64,000 nt of DNA from Lachnospiraceae bacterium (GCA_029053015.1 JAIDHX010000043.1:1-64000); one strand, 5' to 3'; counted from the first letter of the stretch, positions 15,828 through 25,425 are shown. A program made the numbers and translations. Notes: generated by a model from the sequence alone, not told the origin.

Positions 15828-16993
15828 TGAAAAAAATATTTGGCGTACTGTTACTATTAGTGGTCTTGTTGGAGAATAGTATTTTTATAAATGCTGCAGA
15901 ACAACTAGAGATTGTGGAAAATAATGATGAAACGGAAGTGATATTAAAATACTATCAATATGTAAATGATAAAAATGTTGATGATTATATTTCGTTATTT
16001 ACAATTGACCAACGTGACTTGATGCATAAACATTTAGTTCAGTATGGTGAACAATCATTTTTCAACAATCAGGAATTGGAAGCAGTAAATATTAAAGTGT
16101 TGACCGACGAGACGGCGTATATAGCAAGTACAATTAATTTTTCTGAAGTACAAATGTATGGCGAGTTAAAATGTGTATATGTGGAACAGGAAATAAAAGA
16201 AAATAATAGTTCCACTATTTCGTACGTATGTTTTGTTTTGGCAAAAGAGAATAATGCTTGGAAAATTGAACGTATTTCAGTACCCTATATACAGTGCATT
16301 TTCGAGAATGGCGAACAATTTGGAGGTGTTAATGAGAGTGTATTTGCGTCAAGGCAGGAAGCGCAGATGCAATCAATGATAGATGGCAGAGCCATATCAC
16401 AAAATGGTATGTTTCTGACAACCACATCACTGTCTGCGCCAACAAGTATAACGGTGTATTTTACAAAAGATGATAATATCAATTATCATGGTTCAAACAA
16501 GGCTTCTTTAAATTTTGCAACATATTTAAAAAATACAGTTGGTCAAGAGTGGGTAGTTGCAAGGTATGCGGATTACCCTGCGTATTTACAGGCAGGAGTG
16601 ATGGCTAGTAAAATGTATGCATGGTATAATACCGTGAATCCGAAAAGAAATTATGCGCCGTATTATGCTTGCGTTTTAGATAATTCAAATGATCAAAATT
16701 ATTGGTGCTATTCTGCCAGCAATATAGAAAGTCAGGGCGCACAATATTTACGTTATCTGGAAAATGCATTGGCTTATGCAAATGGGCTTGCATTAGTTAC
16801 AGAAGATACAGAAAGTATATTTGAAACGCAATATCGTACAAATGAAGGAAATATACATAGTGGCATTTTGAACCAAGCGGGAGCACTTGCATTGGCGCAA
16901 AATGGATATAGTTGTCTTCAAATTTTGCAGGAGTATTACGGAAGTGCACCAGGAATTCGAGGCGCACGAGTAAAAATTGTGGCACATCAATAG
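15827..16993 (+). CDS. Secreted protein: NTF2-like domain plus SpoIID/LytB-like domain
   Basis: 388 residues. A signal peptide covers residues 1-23, ending INAAEQ. Residues 30-165 look like an NTF2-like fold (ILKYYQYVNDKNVDDYISLF, then NNAWKIERISVPY). Residues 200-388 resemble the SpoIID domain: ITVYFTKDD, then AGVMASKMYAWYNTVNPKRN, and a final HSGILNQAGALALAQNGYSC with LQILQEYYGSAPG. SpoIID proteins are lytic transglycosylases or amidase enhancers on peptidoglycan. The usual GHGxGMSQ signature is altered here to HSGILNQ, so catalysis is doubtful. The lipoprotein gene follows 19 bases later. Confidence 0.68.
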   Translation: MKKIFGVLLLLVVLLENSIFINAAEQLEIVENNDETEVILKYYQYVNDKNVDDYISLFTIDQRDLMHKHLVQYGEQSFFNNQELEAVNIKVLTDETAYIASTINFSEVQMYGELKCVYVEQEIKENNSSTISYVCFVLAKENNAWKIERISVPYIQCIFENGEQFGGVNESVFASRQEAQMQSMIDGRAISQNGMFLTTTSLSAPTSITVYFTKDDNINYHGSNKASLNFATYLKNTVGQEWVVARYADYPAYLQAGVMASKMYAWYNTVNPKRNYAPYYACVLDNSNDQNYWCYSASNIESQGAQYLRYLENALAYANGLALVTEDTESIFETQYRTNEGNIHSGILNQAGALALAQNGYSCLQILQEYYGSAPGIRGARVKIVAHQ

Positions 16994-17012
16994 AAGTTCG
17001 ATAGGGGGCAAT

Positions 17013-17918
17013 ATGAAAAAACTGTACGTTTTTCTTGCGTTCCTGCTGTTTTGTACAGGATGCGCTGCACAGACAGAAAAAATAAAAGAGCAGGAAGAAA
17101 CAGAAATAGCAGACAATGTGTTGTCGGTTGAGCCAGAAATAGCAGACAATACGCTGCCGGTCGAAACAGAAACAGAGAATGAACAGGAAGAAATCATAAA
17201 AGAAGAACTGACGATGGATAAGATAAAGCTGCTTGCCGAAAAAGAGGAGCTTTATCTGCAAGACCTGCTTGTGTGGGAAGGACTGCAGGAATCCTCCCTG
17301 TCAGGGATTTCTGAAAAACATTATTATTATACGATTCTGGAAGAAAACAAGGAATATCGACTGGATTTTTCAACTAGACAAGACGGACAATTAGGGTTTG
17401 TGCGGCTGGTAGACATGCAGACTATGCTCAGTATTGATATTCGTACGGGCAACATAGAGCATTTGCTTTGCAATGAAGTGCTGATGGAAGACTATTTGAC
17501 CTTTGCGTTTCCAGAAGAAATTCTGGTAGAGGACTATGATTTGTATGCGGGTCATTTTGGCGGCTGCGGCCTGACGCTTGCTGGTGAGAATGGAACTGTT
17601 CCATGCGGCGGAATTTATATTTTAAATGGAGACAGGGTAAGCCCAAGTATTGTTTCGGGAGAAATGCTGGCGGTTGCGCACTATGATAATAATATTTACC
17701 ACAGTGAGAAAGAGAAGCTTTCCATAGAGCAATGTCCGGCATTACTCACAGTAATGTCGGTAGAGGAGGAGAATGGAGAGTCCACACAGTATTATAGCGT
17801 ATATTTTGCACAGGAGTCGGACTTTTACTGCTATAACCTTCGTCTGAGAGCTGATTTATTTACGAAAGAAGAGGTAATAGAAATAGCCCAAACGGTTCAA
17901 TTTGCTGATATACATTAA
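17013..17918 (+). CDS. Lipoprotein of unknown function
   Basis: 301 residues from the ATG at 17013 behind GGGGGC. The signal ends in a lipobox, LFCTGC, so it is lipid-anchored on the cell surface. An acidic linker contains two near-copies of EIADN-LPVE. The rest is beta-rich with no known domain; ENKEYRLDFSTRQDGQ and LLTVMSVEEENGESTQYY suggest strand repeats. Probably co-expressed with the SpoIID-like gene upstream. Its stop overlaps by 4 bases the stop of the convergent lipoprotein gene. Confidence 0.7.
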   Translation: MKKLYVFLAFLLFCTGCAAQTEKIKEQEETEIADNVLSVEPEIADNTLPVETETENEQEEIIKEELTMDKIKLLAEKEELYLQDLLVWEGLQESSLSGISEKHYYYTILEENKEYRLDFSTRQDGQLGFVRLVDMQTMLSIDIRTGNIEHLLCNEVLMEDYLTFAFPEEILVEDYDLYAGHFGGCGLTLAGENGTVPCGGIYILNGDRVSPSIVSGEMLAVAHYDNNIYHSEKEKLSIEQCPALLTVMSVEEENGESTQYYSVYFAQESDFYCYNLRLRADLFTKEEVIEIAQTVQFADIH

Positions 17919-19135
17919 TAAGCAATCCACTCCGCCAGCCCTAAATCGCTTAATTTGGCTTCGATACAGATATATTCATCGGCAAATACGGTGACGATAA
18001 GACCAAGACTGTCATCGGTCAGATAAAATTCTGTATCGAAGTCTTCCAATTCCCAGTATTGATAATGTTCTGCGATTTCAGCCATCCATTCTCCGTCAGT
18101 TTCAGCCATCCATTCCTCATCCAGATAACCGCTCAAGTCACCCCACATGCAATGGAAAGCGCCGCTGTTAAGAAGCTGTCTTGCGGTATATTTTTCGCCA
18201 ACGATATCGCGGAGTGTAAGCACCTTTCCTGTTTCCAGAGAAAGCGTAAGGCCCGTTTTCCATTCGTTGGGACCTGCGGCGCGGCGGACTTCGTTATACT
18301 CGGAAATACATACAGAAAAATATTGTCCGTCCTCTCTGGTAATAAGATAGTCTCGCTCAATGGAGGTGAGTATCTCTTTTCCCGGCGTAAGCAGGTTGGG
18401 CTCTTCGTTCCAGTTATAACCGTAGAAAAAGGCGTCACGAATTCGTGCATTCAGAGTTTTTGTCAAGTCGGAATCCGAAACACGCAGAGCAGGGTAATGG
18501 ATGATAACGGAAACGCCCATTCGGTCGTCCTGATAGGTATAAAGCGCCTCTGAGATTGTCTTACTTTGCGAAAAAGGAGAGATTGCGGCAAAAAAGCTGT
18601 CAAAGATAAAAGGACCGGAAGGTGCATAATACCGTATCGGTGCTTCAACGACGGTGTCCAAAGACAGCGTGGTTTCATAAATGCAGTTCTCCAACAGTTC
18701 CTCTACATGAGAGGAATCGGCATCATAGGCGAAAGAATCATCCTGTGTCATCACAGGTCCGTACTGCCATGTAAAGGTATACCAGCCGGATTCCTCATCA
18801 AAGGTGTAGTCAAGATTTTCATACCAATAGAGGGAATTTGTTCCATCGTTGTCTGTATCCTCCAGCAGCAAATCACAGTGCATAACCGTATTGCCGTCGT
18901 CGTTTGTGTAAGCTTCGTCGGGAGCGGAAAAATAGACTACATAGGTTTTATGAATATCGTGCTGGCGAAAGCCTTCCTGTAAAAACAGCAATATCTGGCA
19001 GAAAATTTCTTCTGTCTCGGGGCTTTCTGTGGTTTTTTCTTTCTGCGCGCCACAGCCGGAGAATGACAAGGAAAGCAGCAGTAAAACGACCCATAGGGGG
19101 TTATGCATTTTGTGACGAATTGTCTGTTTCCTCAT
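17915..19135 (-). CDS. Lipoprotein with RsiV/DUF3298-like domain
   Basis: 406 residues; the ATG at 19135 follows AAGGAGATG, inside the end of tadA. The N-terminal signal ends LSFSGC, a lipobox. The second half carries the DUF3298/RsiV-type pattern: QSKTISEAL, VIIHYPALRVSDSDLTKTLN, then KTGLTLSLETGKVLTLRDIV. In RsiV this fold binds lysozyme; here the ligand is unknown. Translationally coupled to tadA, although a functional tie is not expected. Confidence 0.72.
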   Translation of the reverse strand: MRKQTIRHKMHNPLWVVLLLLSLSFSGCGAQKEKTTESPETEEIFCQILLFLQEGFRQHDIHKTYVVYFSAPDEAYTNDDGNTVMHCDLLLEDTDNDGTNSLYWYENLDYTFDEESGWYTFTWQYGPVMTQDDSFAYDADSSHVEELLENCIYETTLSLDTVVEAPIRYYAPSGPFIFDSFFAAISPFSQSKTISEALYTYQDDRMGVSVIIHYPALRVSDSDLTKTLNARIRDAFFYGYNWNEEPNLLTPGKEILTSIERDYLITREDGQYFSVCISEYNEVRRAAGPNEWKTGLTLSLETGKVLTLRDIVGEKYTARQLLNSGAFHCMWGDLSGYLDEEWMAETDGEWMAEIAEHYQYWELEDFDTEFYLTDDSLGLIVTVFADEYICIEAKLSDLGLAEWIAY

Positions 19136-19619
19136 GTTTTTTCATCTCCTTTTCCAATTTGTTGCGGACGCGAAGCTCCTTAAAAAAGGTGGTGAGCATA
19201 TCGCTGCACGCCTCCTCCAAAACGCCTTTTGTAACATTGACCTGATGGTTAAATTCCGGCATCTGTAAAATATTTAAAATAGAACCGGCACACCCCGCCT
19301 TCGGGTTCATGCAGCCAATGACGACCTCGGGAATCCGTGCCTGCACGATGGCGCCGGAGCACATCTGGCATGGCTCCAAAGTCACATAGAGCGTGCAGTC
19401 CTCCAGCCGCCAGTCCCCCACATGTTTGCTTGCCTTGTTGATAGCGGTAATCTCCGCGTGGGACAGCGTATTCTTATCCGTATTGCGCCGGTTGTAGCCC
19501 CTGCCGATAATCTTACCTTCGCAGACGATAACGCATCCAATCGGCACTTCCCCAAGCGCATACGCCTTCTTAGCCTGTCTCAAAGCCTCCCTCATATATT
19601 TTTCATGTAATTCCATCAT
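19101..19619 (-). CDS. tadA: tRNA-specific adenosine deaminase
   Basis: 172 residues. Deaminates A34 to inosine in tRNA-Arg(ACG), an essential step in decoding. The zinc-site motifs are complete: HAEITAI with the proton-shuttling Glu, and PCQMCSGAI with two Cys. LGEVPIGCVIV and the RNxxxDKNTLSHAE region are typical. Length is normal. The ATG at 19619 follows AAGGAG. Confidence 0.95.
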   Translation of the reverse strand: MMELHEKYMREALRQAKKAYALGEVPIGCVIVCEGKIIGRGYNRRNTDKNTLSHAEITAINKASKHVGDWRLEDCTLYVTLEPCQMCSGAIVQARIPEVVIGCMNPKAGCAGSILNILQMPEFNHQVNVTKGVLEEACSDMLTTFFKELRVRNKLEKEMKKHEETDNSSQNA

Positions 19620-19711
19620 GCGGAAACTCCTTCATCCTATATTTCATTTGCATTTTACATCTATTGTGTTATTATGTATTATAACTTCCGAAAGAGAAAG
19701 AGGCAAGAAGG

Positions 19712-20407
19712 ATGCAGATATACGGGTTAAATAAAACGACATTGCTGGATTTTCCGGAGCATGTGGCAGCCACTGTTTTTACAGGGGGCTGTAATTTTTG
19801 CTGTCCTTTCTGCCACAATCGGGATTTGGTGCTGGGGACGGCAGGGCTTACGGCAATAGCGGAAGAAGAAGTCCTGACTTTTTTGAGAAAGCGGAAGGGT
19901 ATTTTGACGGGCGTGTGTATCACCGGCGGTGAGCCGACACTGCAGCCGGATTTGCCTGCCTTTATTGAAAAAGTCAAGGAAATGGGGTATCTGGTGAAAC
20001 TGGACACCAACGGCCATAGGCCGGCGGTGTTGCAGGAACTTTTGGACAAAGGGCTTCTTGACTATGTGGCAATGGATATCAAGAATACGAAAGAGCGCTA
20101 TGCAATGACGGTGGGAAAAGAAAATCTGGATATCGGGTGTATTGAGGAGAGTGTGGAAATCCTGAAGAAAAGCCCGATTGCCTATGAATTCCGCACCACG
20201 GTGGTGAGGGAGCTTCACAGGAAAGAGGATTTTGCCGCTATAGGGGAATGGCTTGCGGGCGCGAAAGCCTACTTTCTGCAGGCATATCAGGACAATGAAA
20301 ATGTGATTGCGGGAGGATTTACCGCTTACGATAAGGAAGAGATGGAAGAGTTTGCTCAAATCGTAAGGCAAACTGTTACAAGGGTTGAATTGCGGGGGAT
20401 AGATTAA
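19712..20407 (+). CDS. Anaerobic ribonucleotide reductase activase-like radical SAM protein
   Basis: 231 residues. The N-terminus is the family hallmark (YGLNKTTLLDFPEHVAATVF), followed by the cluster motif CNFCCPFC and GVCITGGEPTLQPD. This branch (TIGR02495, NrdG-type) activates the glycyl radical of class III ribonucleotide reductase, or sits beside it. No nrdD is adjacent, so the exact substrate is open. The MATE gene begins 14 bases after its stop. Confidence 0.85.
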   Translation: MQIYGLNKTTLLDFPEHVAATVFTGGCNFCCPFCHNRDLVLGTAGLTAIAEEEVLTFLRKRKGILTGVCITGGEPTLQPDLPAFIEKVKEMGYLVKLDTNGHRPAVLQELLDKGLLDYVAMDIKNTKERYAMTVGKENLDIGCIEESVEILKKSPIAYEFRTTVVRELHRKEDFAAIGEWLAGAKAYFLQAYQDNENVIAGGFTAYDKEEMEEFAQIVRQTVTRVELRGID

Positions 20408-20421
20408 AGGAGATAAGGGAG

Positions 20422-21816
20422 ATGCAAAAGGGTATCAGGAAATATATTGGCGATAAAGCCTTTTATGCCATGGTGCTGGCGGTGGTGGTGCCGATTATGG
20501 TACAGAATGGCATCACGAATTTTGTCAGCCTTCTGGATAATATTATGGTAGGGCGCGTGGGGACGGAGCCCATGTCCGGCGTAGCCATCGTGAACCAGCT
20601 TATTTTTGTTTTTAATCTGAGTATTTTCGGCGCGATATCCGGAGCGGGCATCTTCGGTGCCCAGTTTTTCGGATGCGGCAGGCCGGACGGGGTAAGGCAT
20701 ACCTTCCGTTTTAAGCTGATTGCGGCTGCGGTGATTACCATCGGGGCATCGCTTTTATTTCTGTTTGGCGGCGATATGCTGATTAAATTGTATCTGCATG
20801 GGGAGGAAAATGCGGAGCAGTTGGAAGCGGCGCTGCATTACGGCAGGCAGTATCTGCTGATTATACTGATTGGACTGCCGCCCTTTGCCTGGGAACAGTG
20901 TTATACCAGCACGCTGCGGGAATGCGGGGAGACAGTGGTGCCGATGAAAGCTGGCGTTGTGGCGGTTATCGTCAATCTCTGCCTCAATGCGGTTCTGATT
21001 TTCGGTATGTTTGGATTTCCGGCAATGGGAGTTGCGGGAGCGGCGGTTGCGACGGTAGTGGCAAGATATGTGGAGATGGCGATTGTGATTGTCTGGACGC
21101 ACAGGCATGCGGAACAGTATCCGTTTATTACCGGTGCGTACAAGAGCCTCTATATTCCGGGGAACCTGGTGTCCAAGATATTGGTAAAAGGCACGCCTCT
21201 GATGTTGAACGAGGTTTTGTGGGCAGCAGGCATGGCGGTGCTGACGCAGTGTTACTCTATCCGCGGGCTGGAAACCGTAGCGGGACTCAATATTTCCTCT
21301 ACCATTTCCAATCTTTTTGGCGTGGTCTATATTTCCATGGGCAATGCGGTATCCATTATTATCGGGCAGCTTTTGGGTGCGGGCAAGATGGAAGAGGCAA
21401 AAGATACGGACAGAAAACTGATTGCGTTTACGGTCATGTCCTGCGTGGCAGTCGGCGCAGTGCTGGCAGTCCTTGCGCCGCTTTTCCCGATGATGTACAA
21501 CACCACGGATTCCGTGAGGGCGCTTGCCACATGGTTTATCAGAATTGTGGCAATCTATATTCCGGTGTGTGCATTTTTAAATGCCTGTTACTTTACCCTG
21601 CGCGCCGGCGGCAGGACAATCATCACATTTCTGTTTGACAGCGTGTTTGTCTGGTGTGCCAGCATTCCCTGTGCGTACATCTTGAGCCGGTTTACGACGG
21701 TTCCGATTGTGCCGTTGTATCTGTGCTGTCAGATGCTGGATTTGATAAAATGCGCCATCGGCTTTGTACTTGTGAAAAAGGGCGTGTGGTTGTCCAATAT
21801 TGTGGTGGAGGACTAG
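20422..21816 (+). CDS. MATE family efflux transporter
   Basis: 464 residues with twelve predicted membrane helices in two six-helix halves, normal for the family. Conserved stretches include LDNIMVGRVGTEPMSGVAIV in helix 1-2 and ISMGNAVSIIIGQLLGAG in the second half. It exchanges Na+ or H+ for drugs or metabolites across the membrane. Start ATG 20422 follows AAAGGAGATAAGGGAG. Confidence 0.93.
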   Translation: MQKGIRKYIGDKAFYAMVLAVVVPIMVQNGITNFVSLLDNIMVGRVGTEPMSGVAIVNQLIFVFNLSIFGAISGAGIFGAQFFGCGRPDGVRHTFRFKLIAAAVITIGASLLFLFGGDMLIKLYLHGEENAEQLEAALHYGRQYLLIILIGLPPFAWEQCYTSTLRECGETVVPMKAGVVAVIVNLCLNAVLIFGMFGFPAMGVAGAAVATVVARYVEMAIVIVWTHRHAEQYPFITGAYKSLYIPGNLVSKILVKGTPLMLNEVLWAAGMAVLTQCYSIRGLETVAGLNISSTISNLFGVVYISMGNAVSIIIGQLLGAGKMEEAKDTDRKLIAFTVMSCVAVGAVLAVLAPLFPMMYNTTDSVRALATWFIRIVAIYIPVCAFLNACYFTLRAGGRTIITFLFDSVFVWCASIPCAYILSRFTTVPIVPLYLCCQMLDLIKCAIGFVLVKKGVWLSNIVVED

Positions 21817-21822
21817 CATACA

Positions 21823-22083
21823 CTAAAGGTTCCGATACAAGGAAAAATAGTCCGATTCCATATTTTCTAACTGTCTTTTATACCAATACTGTGCATCGTC
21901 GAGCGCTTTGTTGTACACAATGGGGGCTAAGTGCTCGACGAACAAGTCGAGAAGCTGCTCCTGCTCGATGATTCCGATTTCATCTCCCCGCACATCAAGG
22001 TAAAATGCCTTGATTTCGTCTTTGATAAGGTCTTTCTGCTTGTCTGTCAGTTTTATCAGTGGTTCTTGTTTGTATCTGGGCAT
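21823..22083 (-). CDS. DUF2164 family protein
   Basis: 86 residues from the ATG at 22083, behind GAGGATTCAT; upstream in-frame ATGs have no site. The whole protein matches the DUF2164 pattern: KLTDKQKDLIKDEIKAFYLD, then RGDEIGIIEQEQLLDLFVEH and YNKALDDAQYWYKRQLENM. Small, soluble, function unknown. Its stop is 6 bases from the convergent MATE stop. Confidence 0.85.
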   Translation of the reverse strand: MPRYKQEPLIKLTDKQKDLIKDEIKAFYLDVRGDEIGIIEQEQLLDLFVEHLAPIVYNKALDDAQYWYKRQLENMESDYFSLYRNL

Positions 22084-22154
22084 ATGAATCCTCGTTTCTG
22101 CGTTATTTTGAAAATAATGGAAGCAATTTGAATGGCTGTCTGGCAAGCTGGAAT

Positions 22155-22487
22155 TTACCATCGAGTCATATTCTTTTCAAACTTGGTAGTATACGCCTGC
22201 TTTAATTCATCAGCAGATATTCCATAACATAGCATAACCTCATTATAATACATAAGAACATCAGCCATTTCTTCCACAAGGTCTTTTCTTAATTCAATAT
22301 CATCAGACGCCTTTCTGTCTCCGTGCTTTTTGACAATATCAATCACTTCGCCAATTTCGCCTATCATCCAAAGCAGTTTGTGTTTGCCGGCTTCGGGAGA
22401 AAGCTTTTCCCATTTCCATTTATCCTTGTATTGATCCTGAAGCCTTTTTTGCATATCTAACATTTCATTGATGCTGAAATCAGTCAT
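22155..22487 (-). CDS. MazG-like nucleotide pyrophosphohydrolase
   Basis: 110 residues from the ATG at 22487, behind AAGGAGAATAGTG. The all-alpha NTP-pyrophosphatase metal site is visible as MIGEIGEVID (E-x2-E) and later DLVEEMADVLMYYNEV (E-x3-D). Likely removes non-canonical NTPs. Single-domain MazG-like proteins of this length are common in Firmicutes. Confidence 0.85.
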   Translation of the reverse strand: MTDFSINEMLDMQKRLQDQYKDKWKWEKLSPEAGKHKLLWMIGEIGEVIDIVKKHGDRKASDDIELRKDLVEEMADVLMYYNEVMLCYGISADELKQAYTTKFEKNMTRW

Positions 22488-22635
22488 CACTATTCTCCTT
22501 TCAAATTTATATTTATTGGTATCATTATAGTTTATTTTCGATAAGCACACAATCCTAAAAGGAGTTTTGCAAAGGTTTGTTTTTTGGCGGTATCATTGTT
22601 GTTCAGAAAAGTACAAATAGGTTTATTCCAGCTTC

Positions 22636-22675
22636 TTGACAATTTGTATTATTTGTATTACAATAACTAATACAA
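22636..22675 (+). promoter_or_regulatory. Promoter and operator of the GntR gene
   Basis: TTGACA (22636-22641), 17-base spacer, TACAAT (22659-22664). An 8-bp inverted repeat TTGTATTA/TAATACAA (22653-22660 and 22668-22675, 7-base spacer) covers the -10 box. Placement suggests autorepression by the adjacent GntR protein. Confidence 0.75.
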
Positions 22676-22706
22676 AAAATGATATTACAGATGGAGAAAA
22701 TACAGC

Positions 22707-23066
22707 ATGGTAATTATATTAAACGACGTTTCCGATGTGCCGGTATACCAGCAGATACGGAATCAGATAGTGATAGGGATTTCGGATGGGCGGCTGCAGC
22801 CGGGGGAAAAGCTGCCGACTGTTCGGGCGCTGGCGGAGGAAATCGGCATCAACTCCATGACGGTAAACAAGGCGTATCAGCTTTTGAAGCAGGAGGGCTA
22901 TATTCTGACTGACAAGCGGAACGGCGCAAGGGTCAGGGAAACTTTTGAGGGCGGCAAAAGTTTGTCGGGCGAGTCGCGGGAGCTGCTGCAGCGCATTATC
23001 TCTGAGGCAAAGATAGGCGGCATGTCGAAAGAGGAATTTATCAGGGAATGTGAAAAGTATTTCTGA
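22707..23066 (+). CDS. GntR-family regulator, YtrA type
   Basis: 119 residues: a GntR winged helix (VPVYQQIRNQIVIGISDGRL, then PTVRALAEEIGINSMTVNKA) plus a short C-terminal dimerisation helix, the YtrA subfamily layout. These regulators usually control transporters or membrane proteins encoded next to them. A palindrome overlaps its own -10 box, and a membrane protein gene follows 17 bases later. Confidence 0.9.
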   Translation: MVIILNDVSDVPVYQQIRNQIVIGISDGRLQPGEKLPTVRALAEEIGINSMTVNKAYQLLKQEGYILTDKRNGARVRETFEGGKSLSGESRELLQRIISEAKIGGMSKEEFIRECEKYF

Positions 23067-23083
23067 TACGGGAGGTATAAATT

Positions 23084-24466
23084 ATGAATGTGACGGGATT
23101 GATTTTGACAATAAGCGTTTACCCATTTGTCGCGATTATGTTTTTTATTTTAAAAAATGAACTGGCGCCAAAACGCGGCATCTACTGCGGCGTGAGGCTG
23201 ACGAAGGAGAATGCGCAGACGCCGGAGGTAGAGCAGATTATTGCGGACTGCAGCCGTTCAATGAAGCGAGAGTTTGCCGCGTTGATGCTTACGCCGCTTC
23301 CTATGCTGTTTATTCCGTGGTTTTCCATCTTTTTCACTGTTTGGATGCTGTGGCTGATAGTCGGAATTTTCATCTTTTTTATTCCCTATATCAAGGCAAA
23401 CAAAAGGCTGAAGGCATTGAAACTGGAAAAAGGGTGGAAGAAGGAAAGTACCTGCCGGATTGCGGCGGAAATTAAGAATGCGGGTAAAATCCGCAGGGTA
23501 AAGTGGTATCATTTCGCGCCGCCTTGTCTTTTCAGTGTAGTGCTGTTTGCGGTTTCTCTTGTCAGATTTGCAAGAGCAGATGAGCCGGTGTTTGGCATGA
23601 TGACGGGCATTTTTGCGGCGATTACATTTTTGTTTTGGGGGATTGCGGTCTGGATGGATCGGCAGAACACGCAGGTTATCAGCATGGACAGCGCGGTCAA
23701 CTTAAATTATGCCCGTGCCAAAAAGAATTTGTGGAAGAAGCTGTGGGTGGGCTGCGCGTGGCTGAATACGGCGTATCTTGCCGGAATCCTGTTTTCCTTT
23801 GATAAAGAACTGCGGATGACAGGGCTGTTCTGGTGGATAAGCGCAGTCTATATTATAGTGACAATTGTGCTGTTGGTCTGGATACTAAAGGCGAAAAAGA
23901 GACTGGATGCCGCATATTTTACCGATGGAGAATTGGTGGAGGCAGATGATGATGATTACTGGATTTGGGGATTGTTCTACTGTAATCCGTCAGATGGACA
24001 CGCAATGGTAGAAAAGCGGGTAGGAGTTGGTACTACCATGAATTTTGGTACACGGTCAGGAAAAATAGCGGGCGTTCTTCTTTCGGCGTTGGGAGGTATC
24101 AGCATTTTAAGCCTGCCGCTTATCTGCGTATGGGTGATTCTGCTGGAATTTGTACCGATAAAATTGTCCGTGGAGGACGGGAGACTGATAGCAAGGCAAA
24201 TCGGGGTGGATTATTCAGTGTCCGCCAGCCTGATACAGGACGTTACTCTGCTTGAAGAGCTGCCGCGCCTGGAAAGAGTGAGCGGTACGAGCATGGATGA
24301 GCTGAAGAAAGGGAACTACCGCATTGCAGAGGTTGGGCGCTGTCAGGTGTTTTTAAATCCCCAAAACAGCATTTTTATCCGGCTGGAAGCGGGGGGAACC
24401 GTATACTATCTGAGCGGCTATGACGACGAACAGACGCTTGAGGTGTATAAGGCGCTTACGGAGTGA
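23084..24466 (+). CDS. DUF5808 integral membrane protein
   Basis: 460 residues with about ten membrane helices. The DUF5808 segment is seen as DDDYWIWGLFYCNPSDGHAM, followed by VEKRVGVGTTMNFGT. An earlier motif (PKRGIYCGVRLTKENAQTPE) resembles the DUF1648/SdpI-linked proteins found beside YtrA-type regulators. Probably a membrane sensor or peptide-stress protein under the upstream GntR. Its end overlaps the convergent gene by 11 bases. Confidence 0.8.
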   Translation: MNVTGLILTISVYPFVAIMFFILKNELAPKRGIYCGVRLTKENAQTPEVEQIIADCSRSMKREFAALMLTPLPMLFIPWFSIFFTVWMLWLIVGIFIFFIPYIKANKRLKALKLEKGWKKESTCRIAAEIKNAGKIRRVKWYHFAPPCLFSVVLFAVSLVRFARADEPVFGMMTGIFAAITFLFWGIAVWMDRQNTQVISMDSAVNLNYARAKKNLWKKLWVGCAWLNTAYLAGILFSFDKELRMTGLFWWISAVYIIVTIVLLVWILKAKKRLDAAYFTDGELVEADDDDYWIWGLFYCNPSDGHAMVEKRVGVGTTMNFGTRSGKIAGVLLSALGGISILSLPLICVWVILLEFVPIKLSVEDGRLIARQIGVDYSVSASLIQDVTLLEELPRLERVSGTSMDELKKGNYRIAEVGRCQVFLNPQNSIFIRLEAGGTVYYLSGYDDEQTLEVYKALTE

Positions 24467-25286
24467 TTTGTTCGGAATAAAATTCGCTGGTTTCTGCCTC
24501 TCTGTTTACGTGCAATCCATTGTTTTCTCTAAGCGCCTCGGTAAAGTGCAAAGGGCGGCGGCGTTTCTTGAGCCGCTCGGTGTGCCGTCCGGCATACAAA
24601 AGAAAGAGGGCGTACACATAGGGCAGCCCGAGATTGGTTTCCAAAAGGGAATTAACAACAAGTGTTATTAATTTGTCGCCATAAGAGGTAAAACCGGCGC
24701 TGCGGATACCGCCGAGCAAAAGCGCCGCTTCCCAGCCAAATTGTACCAATATACCGATGGCTAAAAGCCAGCCCAAAGGAAACTGTTCGCTGCGTTTCTC
24801 ATGGTGCAGGTTCCAAAGGATGGCGCCCAGATAGCCGATAAACAGAATTAACGCCATATATCCGTGATAAGCGCCAGTGGTGCGCTGTATCACAATGGGA
24901 GCCGCTCCGGAGCCAAAGGTTTCAGCGAGCATGGGGCAGCAGAACCACCAGAGCAGAATGAGCAGAGACCATGCAAGGAGATGGCGGTCCTTGGATATCC
25001 ACAGCCATATCCATGCAAAATTGGTGAAGCCGTAGCTTATACTCATCCAAAGGAGCACAAGAAAGAGGCTGTGCCCCTCGCTGATACTGCGCGCACCGCA
25101 CACCAGATGAAAAATTCCATAGTCCACTATCATATAAAGTACGCCGGCGGCAAGCCCTACCAGCACCGTGGCGTATTTCTTTTTCCAAAGCAGAAGCCCC
25201 GCCAATACGATTAGAAAAGCGGTGTCCAGCCATATGTATGCAGGGTAAAATTGTCTTCTGGCAATAATTTCAGTCATTTCCGTCAT
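24456..25286 (-). CDS. Polytopic membrane protein of unknown function
   Basis: 276 residues, with seven or eight hydrophobic helices rich in Trp (FAWIWLWISKDRHLLAWSLL, then ILLWWFCCP). The ending is charged and cytoplasmic (RHTERLKKRRRPL). No known motif is recognised. The nearest start is the ATG at 25286; internal ATGs close to it are also possible. No partner gene is evident. Confidence 0.7.
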   Translation of the reverse strand: MTEMTEIIARRQFYPAYIWLDTAFLIVLAGLLLWKKKYATVLVGLAAGVLYMIVDYGIFHLVCGARSISEGHSLFLVLLWMSISYGFTNFAWIWLWISKDRHLLAWSLLILLWWFCCPMLAETFGSGAAPIVIQRTTGAYHGYMALILFIGYLGAILWNLHHEKRSEQFPLGWLLAIGILVQFGWEAALLLGGIRSAGFTSYGDKLITLVVNSLLETNLGLPYVYALFLLYAGRHTERLKKRRRPLHFTEALRENNGLHVNREAETSEFYSEQITP

Positions 25287-25396
25287 ATAAAAACTCCATT
25301 ACAGTATGTCGTCTTTTCGTTGGACGCAAGATACATTTTATATGATGCGGGGGAATTCTGCAAGGGTGCGAAGGGGGGAATGTTTTTCAAAATCTA

Positions 25397-25425
25397 TTGA
25401 CAACAGGGAAGAAACGCAATATATT
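25397..25425 (+). promoter_or_regulatory. Promoter of the FMN riboswitch-ribU transcript
   Basis: TTGACA (25397-25402), 17-base spacer, TATATT (25420-25425). A leader hairpin CCAGTAA/TTACTGG follows at 25434-25455, before the riboswitch. Confidence 0.8.

Noticed and set aside
19727-20371. A 214-codon minus-strand ORF
   Set aside because: Shadow of the radical SAM activase gene. The plus strand carries the cluster motif and family signatures.
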